In this document: positions 10,501 through 18,090 of the stretch, piece by piece
Layout: the number at the start of each line of letters is the position of its first letter
Position numbering within the stretch: the first letter of the stretch is position 1
From: Polaribacter filamentus
GTDB lineage: Bacteria > Bacteroidota > Bacteroidia > Flavobacteriales > Flavobacteriaceae
DNA length: 64,000 nucleotides
Direction: 5' to 3'
Assembly: GCF_002943715.1 (NCBI RefSeq)
Contig: NZ_MQUA01000004.1
Location: 186,001 to 250,000 of the forward strand
Notes under the pieces: generated by a model
What the model was told of the DNA's origin: nothing
What the model saw: the letters and a program-made list of their open reading frames with translations, nothing else
The model's database searches: none
Made by a program: the position numbers and the translations under genes

Positions 10501-10654
10501 AAGTATTTATGGCAGTATAAACAACGCTTATACCTTTACTAAATATGATGGCCCCGAAGTGGATACTACTTCAGGCGATCGAGGAACTATCAATGCATTG
10601 TCTAGTGTACCAAACCCAAGAACTTTTACTTTGGGTATAAAAGCTTCATTTTAA
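7553..10654 (+). CDS. SusC-like TonB-dependent outer-membrane transporter
   Basis: 1033 residues. A signal segment (about residues 22-40) is followed by a carboxypeptidase-regulatory-like domain (GMVTDINGQPLPGVTIVEKG). Then come the SusC TonB-box/plug start (ILDEIVVIGY), the plug (LQGRAPGLNI, IRGVGSING, YVVDGV, LKDASAAAIYGARAANGVI) and the 22-strand barrel to the C-terminal Phe. It would import oligosaccharides released at the surface, using TonB energy and the SusD lid encoded 20 bp downstream. It is intact and normal in length. The long N-terminus (first Met about 20 residues before the hydrophobic segment) suggests that translation could also start internally, but no nearer ATG precedes the signal. 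Confidence 0.96.
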   Translation: MKKIIRGIIINGHIPNSNVKIRLISFLLLFCLYNGYAIDTVNKIDDIDITVQDFNLKGMVTDINGQPLPGVTIVEKGTTNGVATDFDGNYTINILNKDAVLVISYLGFITQEIIVAGKTNINIALKEDSQILDEIVVIGYSSSRKGDLTGAISTVSGKDFDRVAATSPLQILQGRAPGLNITSASGLPGSGSNVQIRGVGSINGTSAPIYVVDGVIKTSIDNLNPNVIKSVSVLKDASAAAIYGARAANGVIIVTTKRGKGKNAPEINFNAFYSVQNESNLRLNLLNAEQFLTVWTESHENIGLTPNWTQADLVAVAGVDTNWRDEMLQTGMISNYDLSVSGGNENSNYFVALNSLSQEGMSIGTGFQKLNLTLNSDHKINKWLTFGNSILLYSSKKEGTGSPYNLATRKSPFTRVYEDDGGWGIIRSQALEHISANPVWQAKNFQNDTERRGLQGNIYLTLKLLKGLEFTTRGSMDYEARYSTDFSPAVPDPTIYSWEGTTVNSLAKRADDTTHWIADFLLNYNLTLNENHKISALLGYSMEENKFESLTGSILGTPNNSIRFLNAGDPETQLNSNRFTDWSFSSIFSRVGYTYKNKYSVNGTIRRDGTSRLTEENRYGVFTAASLGWTISEEDFFNKEGLVNNLKLRASIGTLGNVLSLGNYPTTSILSSQGTVLNQGISQGYTQTAAINQDITWERATKSNFGIDALLASGNIYTSLDYFVEETTDQLFVQPIPQSNGFSSNPRINSGAVKNSGFELQLGFRDNTAKDWSYDVNFNLATVKNEVSDLGGRDDEFLANGLKVGEPVNSFFGFQTNGLITDASQLTKYQEGPFRSKDIGDIDIVDTNMDGLINGEDRTIIGNRFPNLTYGMISTVNYKNWSFQVQVQGVQGRDIYIGSRNSTDLTVLMSSWARNEDARVFNRFHPVNNPNGTWPRVTKDDRGSNTEISDFWLEDASFLRINNIYLSYNLPTEVLSKIGIGGLSIYGSINNAYTFTKYDGPEVDTTSGDRGTINALSSVPNPRTFTLGIKASF

Positions 10655-10674
10655 TTAATTTTAATATACTAATT

Positions 10675-12303
10675 ATGAAAAATATAAAAAAAATATTGAA
10701 TACAAGAATAATTCTCCTTGTAGCTATGCTTTCTGTTTTAGGGGCTTGTACTAATGAGGATTTTCTTAATCGTTCTCCGTTAGATAGTCCTAGTCCAGAA
10801 AACTTTTTTATAGATGCGGTATCTGCTAGATCTGCCGTTAATGCAAGTTACCGTCCATGGACATCAAGTCCACATACCTATGGACGAGATTTAACAATAA
10901 CATTAGATGCTATGACAGATGATAGTTATTGGCGTCCAGCAAGGCGTCTATCAATAGCAGCGGAAAGATGGGATTTTACACCAACTAATGATATTATTGG
11001 AGCTTATTGGACACAAGCTTACAGGTCTATTAATGCAGCAAATTTTGCAATAGAGCGTATTCCTACATCAAGCAATGAAAATTTCACACCTGAAGAGCAA
11101 GCCCCTTTTATTGCGGAAGCAAGGTTTGTAAGAGCTTGGTCTTATCTGTTTTTAACATCTTTATTTGGAAATGTACCGCTTCATACAGAGACCAGTATAG
11201 TTTCTAAACCAAGGTCTTCAAGAGCAGATGTTTTAGCACAAGTCGTAGAAGATTTAGAGTATGCTAGTAATAACTTATTAACAAGTCCGCCAGAAGCAGG
11301 AGTTCCTGCAGCAGCAGCAGCTACTGGTTTTTTAGCTAAAGCATACCTTTGGTTAAATGATTTGGAAAAAGCGGAGGTAGCAGCAAGAAAAGCAATATCA
11401 CAAGCAGAAGGAGCAGGTTTTGGTTTGGTAGATGATTACTTATCTATTTGGGACATTGAAGAGAATAGAGAACTATTATTTGCTTTACAATTTAAAAGTA
11501 ATGATCCTCAATATGGACAAAATGCGACAGTGCAGCGTTTGGTAAGAGATATACCAACGGCATTAAGAGCAGTAGAACCAGGTAATGGTTGGGGATATTG
11601 TCTGCCACAGCGGGATTTATATGATGCTTTTGAGGATGGAGATCCTAGAAGAGGTTATACAATGTATGCACATGGTGATGATTATGGTATGTATCCTGCT
11701 TCTGATGACTTTGTTTATTCGTATGATACCTACAACGCTTTAGGTGATGTAATATCAGAGACGGTAACATATCAAACGGGAGATATGGTAACATATAATC
11801 ATAACTGGTCTCCATCTGGTCTCAATGTAAAAAAAATGACTAGAAAAGTATCTGATCTAGGAAATGAAAGGTGGAGCGGTATGGATATTCCAATTTTACG
11901 TATGTCTGAATTGTATTTAATTTTAGCTGAAGCTTTAGCAGAACAAGGAAGTGTCGAGGCCTTAACATGGGTAAATTTAGTGCGTCAAAGAGCATCTGTT
12001 AATATGCCAGATAAAACTACTGCTGATGGTGATTTAATAGATTTGGTAAGACATGAGCGAAGAGTTGAATTAGCAATGGAAGGAGTAAGACTTTTTGATT
12101 TGGTTAGATGGGGCACTTTGTCTGAAGTTTTTGGAGACGGTACTAAAGTTAAAAGACATTTTTTCTCTGATTTTATTCCAGGTTCTAATATTGTAAAATA
12201 TGATGCTCCTGTGGGTGATCTTACATTATTTTCACTATTACCAACGCCCCAAATTGAAATTGATCAAAACCCTGAGATAAACGAGCAAGTACCCGGGTAT
12301 TAA
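10675..12303 (+). CDS. SusD-like surface glycan-binding lipoprotein
   Basis: 542 residues with lipobox LSVLGAC (Cys about residue 25). SusD/RagB helical repeats follow: SPENFFIDAVSARSAVNASY near the N-terminus, FVRAWSYLFLTSLFGNVPL, LWLNDLEKAEVAARKAI, and the C-terminal ELYLILAEALAEQG and RHERRVELAMEGVRLFDLVRWG motifs. It forms the lid of the SusC transporter and binds glycan at the cell surface. It is cotranscribed with susC (20-bp gap). Its last seven codons and 3' flank are duplicated at 5638, showing that a second susD once existed. Confidence 0.96.
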   Translation: MKNIKKILNTRIILLVAMLSVLGACTNEDFLNRSPLDSPSPENFFIDAVSARSAVNASYRPWTSSPHTYGRDLTITLDAMTDDSYWRPARRLSIAAERWDFTPTNDIIGAYWTQAYRSINAANFAIERIPTSSNENFTPEEQAPFIAEARFVRAWSYLFLTSLFGNVPLHTETSIVSKPRSSRADVLAQVVEDLEYASNNLLTSPPEAGVPAAAAATGFLAKAYLWLNDLEKAEVAARKAISQAEGAGFGLVDDYLSIWDIEENRELLFALQFKSNDPQYGQNATVQRLVRDIPTALRAVEPGNGWGYCLPQRDLYDAFEDGDPRRGYTMYAHGDDYGMYPASDDFVYSYDTYNALGDVISETVTYQTGDMVTYNHNWSPSGLNVKKMTRKVSDLGNERWSGMDIPILRMSELYLILAEALAEQGSVEALTWVNLVRQRASVNMPDKTTADGDLIDLVRHERRVELAMEGVRLFDLVRWGTLSEVFGDGTKVKRHFFSDFIPGSNIVKYDAPVGDLTLFSLLPTPQIEIDQNPEINEQVPGY

Positions 12304-12494
12304 TCTAAATTTTTAATATTCAAAGAAAGACAATCTTCGATTGTACATTAAATTTATATCGTATTATTTGAATTAGTTTGTTGAGAATGAGAAGAGTTAG
12401 TTTATCTTCTCATTTTCAATATTAAAGAATTTTGATATAGTTAAAAATAATAATAAATGCATACTAAAGCATTACTTTATCAAGGTTACTTCGT
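12280..12494 (+). repeat. Repeat block R3, copy B
   Basis: Counterpart of 5638-5852, covering the susD 3' end and terminator. It ends at the CGT (12492-12494) that became the target duplication of the composite transposon; the other CGT is at 17229-17231. Confidence 0.85.
12383..12417 (+). terminator. Terminator hairpin after susD
   Basis: A 13-bp stem with one mismatch (GAGAATGAGAAGA with TCTTCTCATTTTC), a 9-base loop and T-rich sequence in the 3' arm, 80 bp past the susD stop. It would separate susCD from the transposon-borne sulfatase. Confidence 0.65.
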
Positions 12495-12548
12495 TGTACT
12501 TTCCTGAAATAGGTTGACTAAAAATTAAACACTTAATGATAGTCACTT

Positions 12549-13007
12549 ATGAAAACACAAAAAGAACCCTGGCGTAAAAAAACATACGAAAAAGTAACTT
12601 TAGAACTTAAATTATTCGTCGTTGACCAAATCCAAAATGGTCATATTTCTACTAATTTTGCTTCTAAAAAATATGATGTTCCTAGAACAACTATTTCCTA
12701 TTGGTTGAAAAAATACAGTACTTTAGTGCAACAAAACACAGGTATGAGTAAACTAGATGAGATTAAAAAACTAAAGGAACGTATTGAAGAACTAGAGTTT
12801 GTAAAAGACTTTCAGCAAGATGTTATTGCAGATATGGAACTCATTACTGGAGTCGATATGTCAAAAAAGTCGCTGCCCAAAATAGTAGCAAAAGAGATAG
12901 CGCTAAAAAAGAAACACCGTTTAAAAGAAAATGGTTCTATCAGTGTTTTGGGATTAGTAAACAAGCCTTCTACAAAAGATGTAAATCACAAGAAAAAAAA
13001 CAACTAA
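12549..13007 (+). CDS. IS3-family transposase OrfA
   Basis: 152 residues. An N-terminal helix-turn-helix (LFVVDQIQNGHISTNFASKK and PRTTISYWLKKY) is followed by a Leu-rich coiled coil (about residues 75-110) typical of OrfA. The gene ends shortly after an eight-A run followed by C (12993-13001), the likely programmed -1 frameshift site that would produce the OrfAB transposase. Confidence 0.9.
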   Translation: MKTQKEPWRKKTYEKVTLELKLFVVDQIQNGHISTNFASKKYDVPRTTISYWLKKYSTLVQQNTGMSKLDEIKKLKERIEELEFVKDFQQDVIADMELITGVDMSKKSLPKIVAKEIALKKKHRLKENGSISVLGLVNKPSTKDVNHKKKNN

Positions 13008-13027
13008 ACGATGAGAAAATTATCATA

Positions 13028-13801
13028 ATGATTCAAGATTATCGTAAAGTAGTTGGGCAGAGAACTGGTGGTATTAAGCTTTATGCAGAACTTAAACAAG
13101 GTTTTATAAATCAGGACATTAAAATTGGTAGAGATAAACTATACGATATATTGAGACTGCACAATCTTTTAGTTCCTAAGCTTAAAAACTACGTGACAAC
13201 CACGAACTCTAATCACTTATTTAGAAAGTATAAAAACCTGATTAAAGATCAAGTACCCAATAGACCAGAACAGCTATGGGTGAGTGATATAACCTATATA
13301 AAAACAGATAAAGGGCATAATTATCTAGCAATTGTAACAGATGCCTATTCAAAGCAAATTATGGGCTATAAATTAGATAACAACATGAAAACATCACTTT
13401 GTACAGAAGCGTTGTCTATGGCTATTAAAAACAGGAAATACCCTAATGAAAAACTAATTCATCATTCCGATAGCCGTTTTCAGTATTGCAATCCAAAATA
13501 TACAGAATTTGCCGAAAGTAATGGCATCATGATGAGTATGACAGAACAATACGACCCATACGAAAATGCAATTGCAGAAAGGATTAATAGAACTTTAAAA
13601 TATGAATATGGACTTAGAAACTGCATTAAAAATACCGACATTGCTCAGCAAATAACAAAACAAGCAGTATCTATTTACAATAATTTAAGAACCCATTTTA
13701 GCCTCGGTTTAAGAAAACCTGCCGAAGTCCATTTGAATCCGAATATAAAATATAAATCGTATCGAAGAAATAATGTAAATTTGACTGAACTAAAAATTTA
13801 A
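13028..13801 (+). CDS. IS3-family transposase OrfB (DDE integrase)
   Basis: The frame contains the rve integrase core: first Asp in WVSDITYIKT, second in HHSDSRFQYC, Glu in NAIAERINRTLKYEYG. The ATG at 13028 is not the true beginning. The same frame is open upstream to about 12929 and encodes GISKQAFYKRCKSQEKKQ, the usual OrfB N-terminus, overlapping the end of orfA. So this half is normally made by -1 frameshifting. It appears intact, and the protein encoded from the ATG is identical to that of copy 2. Confidence 0.92.
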   Translation: MIQDYRKVVGQRTGGIKLYAELKQGFINQDIKIGRDKLYDILRLHNLLVPKLKNYVTTTNSNHLFRKYKNLIKDQVPNRPEQLWVSDITYIKTDKGHNYLAIVTDAYSKQIMGYKLDNNMKTSLCTEALSMAIKNRKYPNEKLIHHSDSRFQYCNPKYTEFAESNGIMMSMTEQYDPYENAIAERINRTLKYEYGLRNCIKNTDIAQQITKQAVSIYNNLRTHFSLGLRKPAEVHLNPNIKYKSYRRNNVNLTELKI

Positions 13802-13925
13802 AACTAAAACTTGTTCAAGATATTTTTTGCATTCTAAACACCTTAAAAAAATAGCTTTGAACGGTATAAATTAAACCTAAAAAAGGTCAACCTATATCAG
13901 TATAATACAAATAAACTTTAGATAT

Positions 13926-15491
13926 ATGAATCATAATACAGTACAAATAATGAATTGCATGAAATCACTAACAATTTCACTACTAATCGTGTTAACATTT
14001 ACAAGTTGTTCGAAAGTAGAACGTAATTCTCCGAATATTGTAATTATCTATGCAGATGATATGGGGTATGGCGACCTTAATTGCCAAAATCCGAATTCGA
14101 AAATTCCGACTCCAAATCTCGACAAGCTTGCTTCAGAAGGTATGCGTTTTACCGATGCACACAGCTCGTCAGGGATTTGCTCCCCTAGTCGATTTGCATT
14201 ACTTACTGGGTCCTATCACTGGCGCAGGCAACATGGAATCGTTGGCTCCTTTGGTAAACCATTTTTCAAGGACTCGGATATCACTTTGCCACAATTATTA
14301 AAAACAAAGGGATACACCACTGCTTGCATTGGCAAATGGCATTTGGGATGGGATTGGGATTTTATCAACAAAGAACCTTCTAGTTCTAGAAATTATTGGC
14401 GTAACGACCGCAAAATGTATGACCTCCAAGATATAAATTGGGAGGCTCCTATAACCGGTGGCCCTTTGGATCGTGGTTTTGATTACTACTATGGTGATGG
14501 GACAATAAACTTTCCTCCCTATGCTTGGGTTGAAAATGATCGTTTTGTTGAAATCCCCAACGACATATTCGAATTCAATCAGTTTGAGAGAGAAGTAAAA
14601 GAGGCAGATTGGGATTCTCGTCCAGGGCCAAAAGTGAAAGGCTGGGATCCCTATAAAGTTTTACCAACACTTACAAAAAAAACTATTGAATGGATAAATA
14701 GGCAAGATGAAAACAAACCTTTCTTTCTCTATTTTGCCCTGCCTTCACCGCACGCACCCATCATTCCAAACGATGAATTCGACGGAAAGTCTCAGGCAGG
14801 TGGGTATGGTGATTTCATGGTTGAAACCGACTGGGTAGCTGGTCAAGTTCTAAAAGCACTTAAAGAAAAAGGACTGGAAGACAATACCATCATTATTTTC
14901 AGTTCCGATAATGGTCCAGAATCCTATGCATGGCAACGTGCTGAAAAATATGGGCATTATAGCATGAACGGTTTTCGTGGGCTTAAACGAGATGTATGGG
15001 AAGGAGGACATCATGTGCCTTTTATAGTTAAATGGCCGGGTCTAATTGAGGCAGGTTCAGTTTCAAATGAAGTTATTTCACAAGTTGATATTATGGCAAC
15101 CTTAGCAAGTATAACGGGAATAGATTTGGCTGAAGACTCAGCTCCAGATAGCTATAATTTTAAATCTGTTATTCTGGGAAAAGAATATAAATCACCTATT
15201 CGAGAAGCAACTGTTCATAATACATATAAATCTATTTGGGGCATCAGAAAAGGAGATTGGCTTTATATCAATGATTCAACCGGAGGACACAGAAAATTAC
15301 CAGAATCGTTCAAAGAACTAACCGGATATACAGATTTTAATACAAAAGGTCTTCTTTTCAATATGGTGGATGATTCTGAACAGCGTGTTAATCTTTATGA
15401 GAAATATCCGGAAAAAATCATTGAAATGGAGAAATTACTTAAAGGATATCGTGAAAGAGGATATTCCGTAAGGCGAAGTAAGCAAGATTAA
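13926..15491 (+). CDS. S1-family sulfatase, Cys type, carried by the composite transposon
   Basis: Up to 521 residues. The likely start is the ATG at 13956 or 13965, giving [19 protein letters not shown], a clean lipoprotein signal. The first ATG at 13926 would add an unusual hydrophilic extension. Motifs are ADDMGYGD (metal), C-S-P-S-R with Cys at residue 85 (formylglycine precursor), [33 protein letters not shown] and PFIVKWPG. It resembles the sulfatase at 4049 in domain plan but differs throughout in sequence, so it was acquired and not duplicated. It would work with the SusCD upstream and needs the formylglycine-generating enzyme at 21999. Substrate position is unknown. Confidence 0.93.
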   Translation: MNHNTVQIMNCMKSLTISLLIVLTFTSCSKVERNSPNIVIIYADDMGYGDLNCQNPNSKIPTPNLDKLASEGMRFTDAHSSSGICSPSRFALLTGSYHWRRQHGIVGSFGKPFFKDSDITLPQLLKTKGYTTACIGKWHLGWDWDFINKEPSSSRNYWRNDRKMYDLQDINWEAPITGGPLDRGFDYYYGDGTINFPPYAWVENDRFVEIPNDIFEFNQFEREVKEADWDSRPGPKVKGWDPYKVLPTLTKKTIEWINRQDENKPFFLYFALPSPHAPIIPNDEFDGKSQAGGYGDFMVETDWVAGQVLKALKEKGLEDNTIIIFSSDNGPESYAWQRAEKYGHYSMNGFRGLKRDVWEGGHHVPFIVKWPGLIEAGSVSNEVISQVDIMATLASITGIDLAEDSAPDSYNFKSVILGKEYKSPIREATVHNTYKSIWGIRKGDWLYINDSTGGHRKLPESFKELTGYTDFNTKGLLFNMVDDSEQRVNLYEKYPEKIIEMEKLLKGYRERGYSVRRSKQD

Positions 15492-15540
15492 AGGAATTAA
15501 TTCCAGCCAAACTTTTTTCTAAAAATTGGGAAAACAACAA

Positions 15541-15836
15541 AATGCTAACAAAGTATATAGTTTATGGCGGGTGAAGTTCTAAATAAAAGCACATTACATA
15601 AAATAAACACCTGTATAAATTGAAAGATTTGTGTTTCAAAACCGCCACAAAACCATATACAAACCGTTGCCAGTAATCTAAAAAAAATATCGTGAACCCA
15701 ATTTACCTAGACACACATATACACACTTCCGAAAATCCTCGCGGATTTTCTTGGTTCGTGTTTTATTTACTAAATTTATTGCTTAAACTACGCAACTTTC
15801 CTTACACAAACACGTTGTGTGTAATTTAACGCATGT
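15541..15836. repeat. Palindromic miniature-element-like region after sulfatase
   Basis: No gene is visible between 15492 and 15894. An imperfect inverted repeat of about 18 bp, GTATATAGTTTATGGCGG (15553-15570) against CCGCCACAAAACCATATAC (15642-15660), encloses about 70 bp. Then come a perfect 8-bp hairpin, GAAAATCC-TCGC-GGATTTTC (15731-15750), and TTACACA...TGTGTGTAA near 15814-15836. Another stem, ACAAATCTA/TAGATTTGT (15862-15885), abuts the IS. This looks like stacked non-autonomous repeats. I cannot name the family. Confidence 0.45.
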
Positions 15837-15898
15837 ACCCTCCATTCAATAACTTAACGCAACAAATCTAAAATTATAGATTTGTAAAATGGAAGTAA

Positions 15899-16333
15899 AA
15901 AACATACGAAAAAGTAACTTTAGAACTTAAATTATTCGTCGTTGACCAAATCCAAAATGGTCATATTTCTACTAATTTTGCTTCTAAAAAATATGATGTT
16001 CCTAGAACAACTATTTCCTATTGGTTGAAAAAATACAGTACTTTAGTGCAACAAAACACAGGTATGAGTAAACTAGATGAGATTAAAAAACTAAAGGAAC
16101 GTATTGAAGAACTAGAGTTTGTAAAAGACTTTCAGCAAGATGTTATTGCAGATATGGAACTCATTACTGGAGTCGATATGTCAAAAAAGTCGCTGCCCAA
16201 AATAGTAGCAAAAGAGATAGCGCTAAAAAAGAAACACCGTTTAAAAGAAAATGGTTCTATCAGTGTTTTGGGATTAGTAAACAAGCCTTCTACAAAAGAT
16301 GTAAATCACAAGAAAAAAACAACTAAACGATGA
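15899..16333 (+). pseudogene. IS3 OrfA, 5' truncated (copy 2)
   Basis: In frame from KTYEKVTLELKLF to the end, and identical to copy 1 until the A-run. Loss of one A changes the C-terminus to KKKTTKR. There is no start codon of its own before the internal Met near 16064; an alternative start at 16025 has been read as TTG. Confidence 0.85.
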
Positions 16334-16346
16334 GAAAATTATCATA

Positions 16347-17120
16347 ATGATTCAAGATTATCGTAAAGTAGTTGGGCAGAGAACTGGTGGTATTAAGCTT
16401 TATGCAGAACTTAAACAAGGTTTTATAAATCAGGACATTAAAATTGGTAGAGATAAACTATACGATATATTGAGACTGCACAACCTTTTAGTTCCTAAGC
16501 TTAAAAACTACGTGACAACCACGAACTCTAATCACTTATTTAGAAAGTATAAAAACCTGATTAAAGATCAAGTACCCAATAGACCAGAACAGCTATGGGT
16601 GAGTGATATAACCTATATAAAAACAGATAAAGGGCATAATTATCTAGCAATTGTAACAGATGCCTATTCAAAGCAAATTATGGGCTATAAATTAGATAAC
16701 AACATGAAAACATCACTTTGTACAGAAGCGTTGTCTATGGCTATTAAAAACAGGAAATACCCTAATGAAAAACTAATTCATCATTCCGATAGCCGTTTTC
16801 AGTATTGCAATCCAAAATATACAGAATTTGCCGAAAGTAATGGCATCATGATGAGTATGACAGAACAATACGACCCATACGAAAATGCAATTGCAGAAAG
16901 GATTAATAGAACTTTAAAATATGAATATGGACTTAGAAACTGCATTAAAAATACCGACATTGCTCAGCAAATAACAAAACAAGCAGTATCTATTTACAAT
17001 AATTTAAGAACCCATTTTAGCCTCGGTTTAAGAAAACCTGCCGAAGTCCATTTGAATCCGAATATAAAATATAAATCGTATCGAAGAAATAATGTAAATT
17101 TGACTGAACTAAAAATTTAA
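16347..17120 (+). CDS. IS3 OrfB (copy 2), probably not expressed
   Basis: From the ATG at 16347 the 257 residues are identical to copy 1, with the same DDE residues; one silent C/T difference was noticed near 16482. Because of the one-base change upstream, orfB is now +1 relative to orfA, so normal frameshift production of transposase is lost. Confidence 0.85.
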   Translation: MIQDYRKVVGQRTGGIKLYAELKQGFINQDIKIGRDKLYDILRLHNLLVPKLKNYVTTTNSNHLFRKYKNLIKDQVPNRPEQLWVSDITYIKTDKGHNYLAIVTDAYSKQIMGYKLDNNMKTSLCTEALSMAIKNRKYPNEKLIHHSDSRFQYCNPKYTEFAESNGIMMSMTEQYDPYENAIAERINRTLKYEYGLRNCIKNTDIAQQITKQAVSIYNNLRTHFSLGLRKPAEVHLNPNIKYKSYRRNNVNLTELKI

Positions 17121-17234
17121 AACTAAAACTTGTTCAAGATATTTTTTGCATTCTAAACACCTTAAAAAAATAGCTTTGAACGGTATAAATTAAACCTAAA
17201 AAAGGTCAACCTATATCAGTATAATACACGTTTA

Positions 17235-17561
17235 ATGAGAAATTACTTAAAAAAAGCTTTACAGATTGTTGCGTTAAATATCTCAAATAACCAATTTGAT
17301 GTTAATATGTTTGCTAGAGAGTTGGGCGTGAGCCAAACATTACTATTCACGAAAATTAAAGCTTGGGCAAATATTACTCCTAACGAATTTATTATTGAAA
17401 TGCGAATGAAAAGGGCTATTCAGCTGTTAGAACAAAGTGAAATAAATATTTCTGAAGTTAGCGATAGAGTCGGGTTTAAAGACCCAAAGTACTTTAGAAA
17501 AATAAATCAATTATTACCAACTCAATTTACGAGTCAGTTTTTAAAAAGAAATACGATTTAA
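17235..17561 (+). pseudogene. HTCS-type AraC DNA-binding domain fragment, copy B (R4)
   Basis: 108 codons covering both helix-turn-helix units of an AraC domain: [16 protein letters not shown], then NISEVSDRVGFKDPKYFRK. These are characteristic of the output domain of Bacteroidota hybrid two-component systems, with about 100 residues retained to the natural C-terminus. The periplasmic sensor, histidine kinase and receiver (normally more than 1000 residues) are absent, and the composite transposon lies 6 bp upstream. It lacks a sensor, and any activity as a free DNA-binding domain is speculative. Confidence 0.8.
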
Positions 17562-17699
17562 TCTAAAGGAATTAAGGAGTTCATACTGTATTATTGTACA
17601 CTATGTTGGTACTTCTGTACCCTAAAAAAATCGATTAGGGTTTTACCTTTACAAAATATGTAATCAAGGGTTCTATTTGTTATTAAACTTTAAATAAAG

Positions 17700-17885
17700 C
17701 ATATAGGGTCAATCGCAAAGTTGGATAAAATTCAATTTACAAGTGGTTTGCCTAAAGCCCGCTCAGGAAGAATAATGCGACGCATTTTAAGCAAAATAGC
17801 AGATAAGGATACAAGTAATTTGGGAGATATCAGTACACTTTTAAATCCTGAAGTAGTTCAGGATATTATGGATAATGTACTGTAA
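17700..17885 (+). pseudogene. acs: Acetyl-CoA synthetase 3'-terminal remnant
   Basis: A 61-codon open frame, without a start, encodes the C-terminal end of acetyl-CoA synthetase. It includes [20 protein letters not shown], the acetylation-site lysine region (here Arg in place of the usual Lys), followed by [14 protein letters not shown]. The rest of the gene is absent. It sits between the HTCS fragment and the lyase gene, with no other gene between 17562 and 18090. A weak CCCTAA/TTAGGG hairpin lies near 17620-17640. Confidence 0.8.
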
Positions 17886-18090
17886 TATTTTTTTATTTAT
17901 TACATAAACTAGAATAGTTCCGTGTAATTAGAGATGTTAATTATACTATTATTTTATAAAATCAAAGAATTCTATACTTATTTTAAATTATTCTAACAGA
18001 AACGATTTCGTTATTTTTTTTAAAAAATGTATAATCTAAAGTAAATATTAAAAAAACAATAATTTCTGATTCCAGATAAAAAAAGACCTG

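Larger units (their letters stand above)
12495..13909 (+). mobile_element. IS3-family element, complete copy (1415 bp)
   Basis: Terminal inverted repeats are TGTACTTTCCTGAAATAGG (left) and, read inward from the right, TGTATTATACTGATATAGG, matching at about 20 of 24 positions when extended through GTTGAC. It contains orfA and orfB in the usual IS3 arrangement with orfB in the -1 frame. No separate target duplication flanks this copy on its inner side, consistent with being one end of a larger unit. Confidence 0.9.
12495..17228 (+). mobile_element. Composite-transposon-like unit: IS3 - sulfatase - IS3
   Basis: Two directly repeated IS3-family copies flank a sulfatase gene. The outer ends are the left terminal repeat of copy 1 (12495) and the right terminal repeat of copy 2 (17228). 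CGT occurs immediately outside both (12492-12494 and 17229-17231). The pre-insertion sequence TTACTTCGTTTAATGAG is preserved in the duplicate locus at 5842-5857, proving that exactly this segment was added. The inner left end of copy 2 is deleted. The carried segment looks less AT-rich than its surroundings by eye, which fits acquisition from elsewhere. Confidence 0.85.
15895..17228 (+). mobile_element. IS3-family element, left-truncated copy 2
   Basis: Nearly identical to copy 1 from about base 80 of the element to its right terminal repeat (ending 17228). The left terminal repeat, promoter and first codons of orfA are missing. A one-base loss in the A-run at the frameshift site (seven A then C) puts orfB in the wrong frame for -1 frameshifting. 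It cannot move by itself, but its right end can still serve the composite unit with transposase from copy 1. Confidence 0.9.

Noticed and set aside
15541..15836. Integron attC sites
   Set aside because: The inverted repeats resemble cassette recombination sites in outline, but no integron integrase or cassette array is present.
17235..17561. Small free-standing AraC-type regulator
   Set aside because: The sequence equals the output domain of an HTCS regulator and its 5' end is cut next to a transposon, with a second truncated copy at 5853; a remnant is more likely than a functional gene.
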